A DNA stretch of 39,386 nt, from assembly GCA_023137595.1 (NCBI GenBank), contig JAGLOZ010000071.1:1-39386 (forward strand). The letters are read 5' to 3'. Of the stretch, positions 37,608 to 39,386 are shown piece after piece. Position numbers and translations under genes: made by a program. The stretch is from Minisyncoccota bacterium (GTDB taxonomy: Bacteria; Patescibacteriota; Minisyncoccia; JAHIHE01; JAGLIN01). The notes under the pieces were generated by a model. It worked only from the letters and a program-made list of their open reading frames with translations. It did not search any database and had not been told where the DNA came from. Numbering within the stretch: position 1 is the first letter of the stretch; each line of letters opens with the position of its first letter.

Positions 37608-39386
37608 ATGAAAGATAATTTTAAATTGGATTCGGATCGTTATTATAATATTAATGATTCAAAAAAGAAAAAAGATTTAAGTAAAACAAAAACAAAGGAT
37701 CTTTCTCTGTTATTTGTTGCGCTATTTCTTTTTATTTTTATTGGTCTTGGCGGAGTGTTGCTTGTTTCTAAAATTAACAACGGCAAAATAGGAATTCCAT
37801 TTTTTCCAGGCAAGCCTCCGACAATAGAAGAAGAAAGTAATGGAGTTGTAAAAAAGTTTAAAGATTATACGGAGCTGAAAGAATTTATGGAAGATGGTAC
37901 TGCCGTTACGAGCAGTTACGGCTATGGCGATTATCTCGGCGGAGTCAATGCTTTTGAAGAAAGAATGGAAATAAGTAAATCTAATGGAGACATGGAGGGA
38001 TGGGGATCAGAAAGCGCGCCGTCTGGCGTTCCAATTGATCAAGCCATTGGAGGCGGTAATGATTATTCCACAACAAATATTCAAGTCGGAGGAGTTGACG
38101 AAGGAGATATAGTAAAGACAGACGGAAAATATATTTATACAGTTGCCGGAAATGAAGTTGTGATAGTTGAAGCATATCCGGTTCCAAATGCCAAGGAAAT
38201 TTCGAGAATAAAACTTGATTCAAGCCCAAGCGGGATCTATATAAATAGCAACAAGCTTGCGGTTTATGGACAAAATTATAATATTCGGACATCTAAAGAA
38301 TATAGAGATATTTTGCCTGGAAGGAGTAACAGCTATACTTTTCTGAAGATCTTTGACGTGAGCGATAAAAGTAGGCCTGTTTTGAAAAGGAGTTTTGACC
38401 TTGAAGGGAATCTTGCTAATTCTCGGATGATCGGAGATTATATTTATTCTGTAACTTCCAGCTATAATTATTATTATGACGATGAATTTCCAGTTCCGAT
38501 AGTTCTTGAAAATGGAAAAGTTTTGAGTAGCAACAAGAACGCCGCGAATTATTATTCTCCCGATGTTTATTACTTTGACATTCCATACCATTCTTACAAT
38601 TTCACGACGGTAACGGCTTTAAATATAAATAATGATTCAGAAAAAATAAGCAGTGAGGTTTATCTTCTGGATGGACAGCAGAACAATATGTTTGTGTCAA
38701 AGAGTAATATTTATGTAACATTTAACAAACAGATAAGCGAAATAGAGCTGGCAATGGAAATTATGCAAGAAATGATTGTTCCAAGATTGGACAAAAGAGA
38801 TCAAGAACGGATTGCGGAAATACAAGCAACAAAGAATTACATTTTATCGCCTGAAGAGAAATTGGAAAAGATTGGATTGATGTTTGAAAGATATGCTGAA
38901 TCACTGACTGACGAAGAAGAAAAAAATCTTGAGAGTGAGATGGAAAACAGAATGAAGCAAAAATATGAAGATATCTCCAAAGAGCTTGAGAAAACTGTGA
39001 TCCACAAGATCGAGATCAATGATGGCAAACTAAAATATAAAACTTCGGGAGAGGTGACGGGAGTAGTGTTGAATCAATTTTCAATGGATGAAAGCGGGGG
39101 GTATTTCAGGATCGCAACTACTAAGAATAGGAGCTGGTCAAGATTTGGGAATGAAGACACGCGAGAATCATATAGCAATTTATATGTTCTTGATGAAGAT
39201 ATGAAAGTTGTTGGAAAAGTTGAGGGACTGGCGAAAGGAGAAAGAATTTATTCCGTGCGGTTTATGCAAAGCAGGGCGTATCTGGTTACTTTCAGGCAAA
39301 CTGATCCGCTGTTTGTGATCGGTCTTGAAGATCCGACAAACCCAAAGGTGTTGGGAGAATTAAAGGTTCCCGGATTTTCCAGCTAT
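37608..39386 (+). CDS. secreted protein with C-terminal beta-propeller domain (Beta_propel-like), 3' end beyond window
   Basis: Open frame from ATG 37608 to the window end; MKDNFKLDSDRYYN...LSLLFVALFLFIFIGLGGVLLV...STTNIQVGGVDEGDIVKTDGKYIYTVAGNEVVIVEAYP...FLKIFDVSDKSRPVLKRSFDLEGNLANSRMIGDYIYSVTS. Confidence 0.88.
   Translation, partial: MKDNFKLDSDRYYNINDSKKKKDLSKTKTKDLSLLFVALFLFIFIGLGGVLLVSKINNGKIGIPFFPGKPPTIEEESNGVVKKFKDYTELKEFMEDGTAVTSSYGYGDYLGGVNAFEERMEISKSNGDMEGWGSESAPSGVPIDQAIGGGNDYSTTNIQVGGVDEGDIVKTDGKYIYTVAGNEVVIVEAYPVPNAKEISRIKLDSSPSGIYINSNKLAVYGQNYNIRTSKEYRDILPGRSNSYTFLKIFDVSDKSRPVLKRSFDLEGNLANSRMIGDYIYSVTSSYNYYYDDEFPVPIVLENGKVLSSNKNAANYYSPDVYYFDIPYHSYNFTTVTALNINNDSEKISSEVYLLDGQQNNMFVSKSNIYVTFNKQISEIELAMEIMQEMIVPRLDKRDQERIAEIQATKNYILSPEEKLEKIGLMFERYAESLTDEEEKNLESEMENRMKQKYEDISKELEKTVIHKIEINDGKLKYKTSGEVTGVVLNQFSMDESGGYFRIATTKNRSWSRFGNEDTRESYSNLYVLDEDMKVVGKVEGLAKGERIYSVRFMQSRAYLVTFRQTDPLFVIGLEDPTNPKVLGELKVPGFSSY

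Noticed and set aside
37981-39028. Minus-strand ORFs at 37981-38292, 38220-38591 and 38837-39028
   Set aside because: Antisense to the beta-propeller protein, whose frame is open to the window end.

Overview
AT-rich chromosomal segment that looks like a Patescibacteria/CPR-type bacterium. That taxonomic reading is an inference from gene content: VirB2/TrbC-like T4SS pilin paralogs, orphan solute-binding proteins, DedA/YqaA, and a very repeat-rich intergenic complement. Recognisable core genes are a PIF1-like helicase (cut by the left edge), recJ, comM/yifB, ftsH, gyrA, an S1-domain protein, a DksA/TraR-type zinc finger protein, lspA, rnhA, a polyprenyl glycosylphosphotransferase, rfbD and a C-terminal beta-propeller protein (cut by the right edge). 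RNA genes are one tRNA-Ile with anticodon UAU and an unusually large (~640 nt) RNase P RNA that the ORF track does not show. The accessory part near the left end holds a Shedu-like (SduA/DUF4263) nuclease with a hairpin-rich leader, next to a zeta-toxin-like kinase overlapping an unlisted 55-aa ORF and bracketed by direct repeats. The most striking signals are: (1) rnpB with a perfect 62-nt palindrome inserted beside CR-V, duplicated inverted-repeat arms in P3 and P12, and a MITE-like element between its apparent promoter and its 5' end; (2) a minus-strand ~160-nt long-stem RNA candidate at 32499-32657 with a consensus sigma70 promoter; (3) a promoter-to-terminator transcript without a convincing large ORF at 28120-28595; (4) a DUF559 gene bracketed by inverted palindromic repeats; (5) in-frame palindromic insertions in recJ and rfbD; (6) several families of nonautonomous terminal-inverted-repeat elements. 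All homology calls are from reading the sequence; no searches were run.
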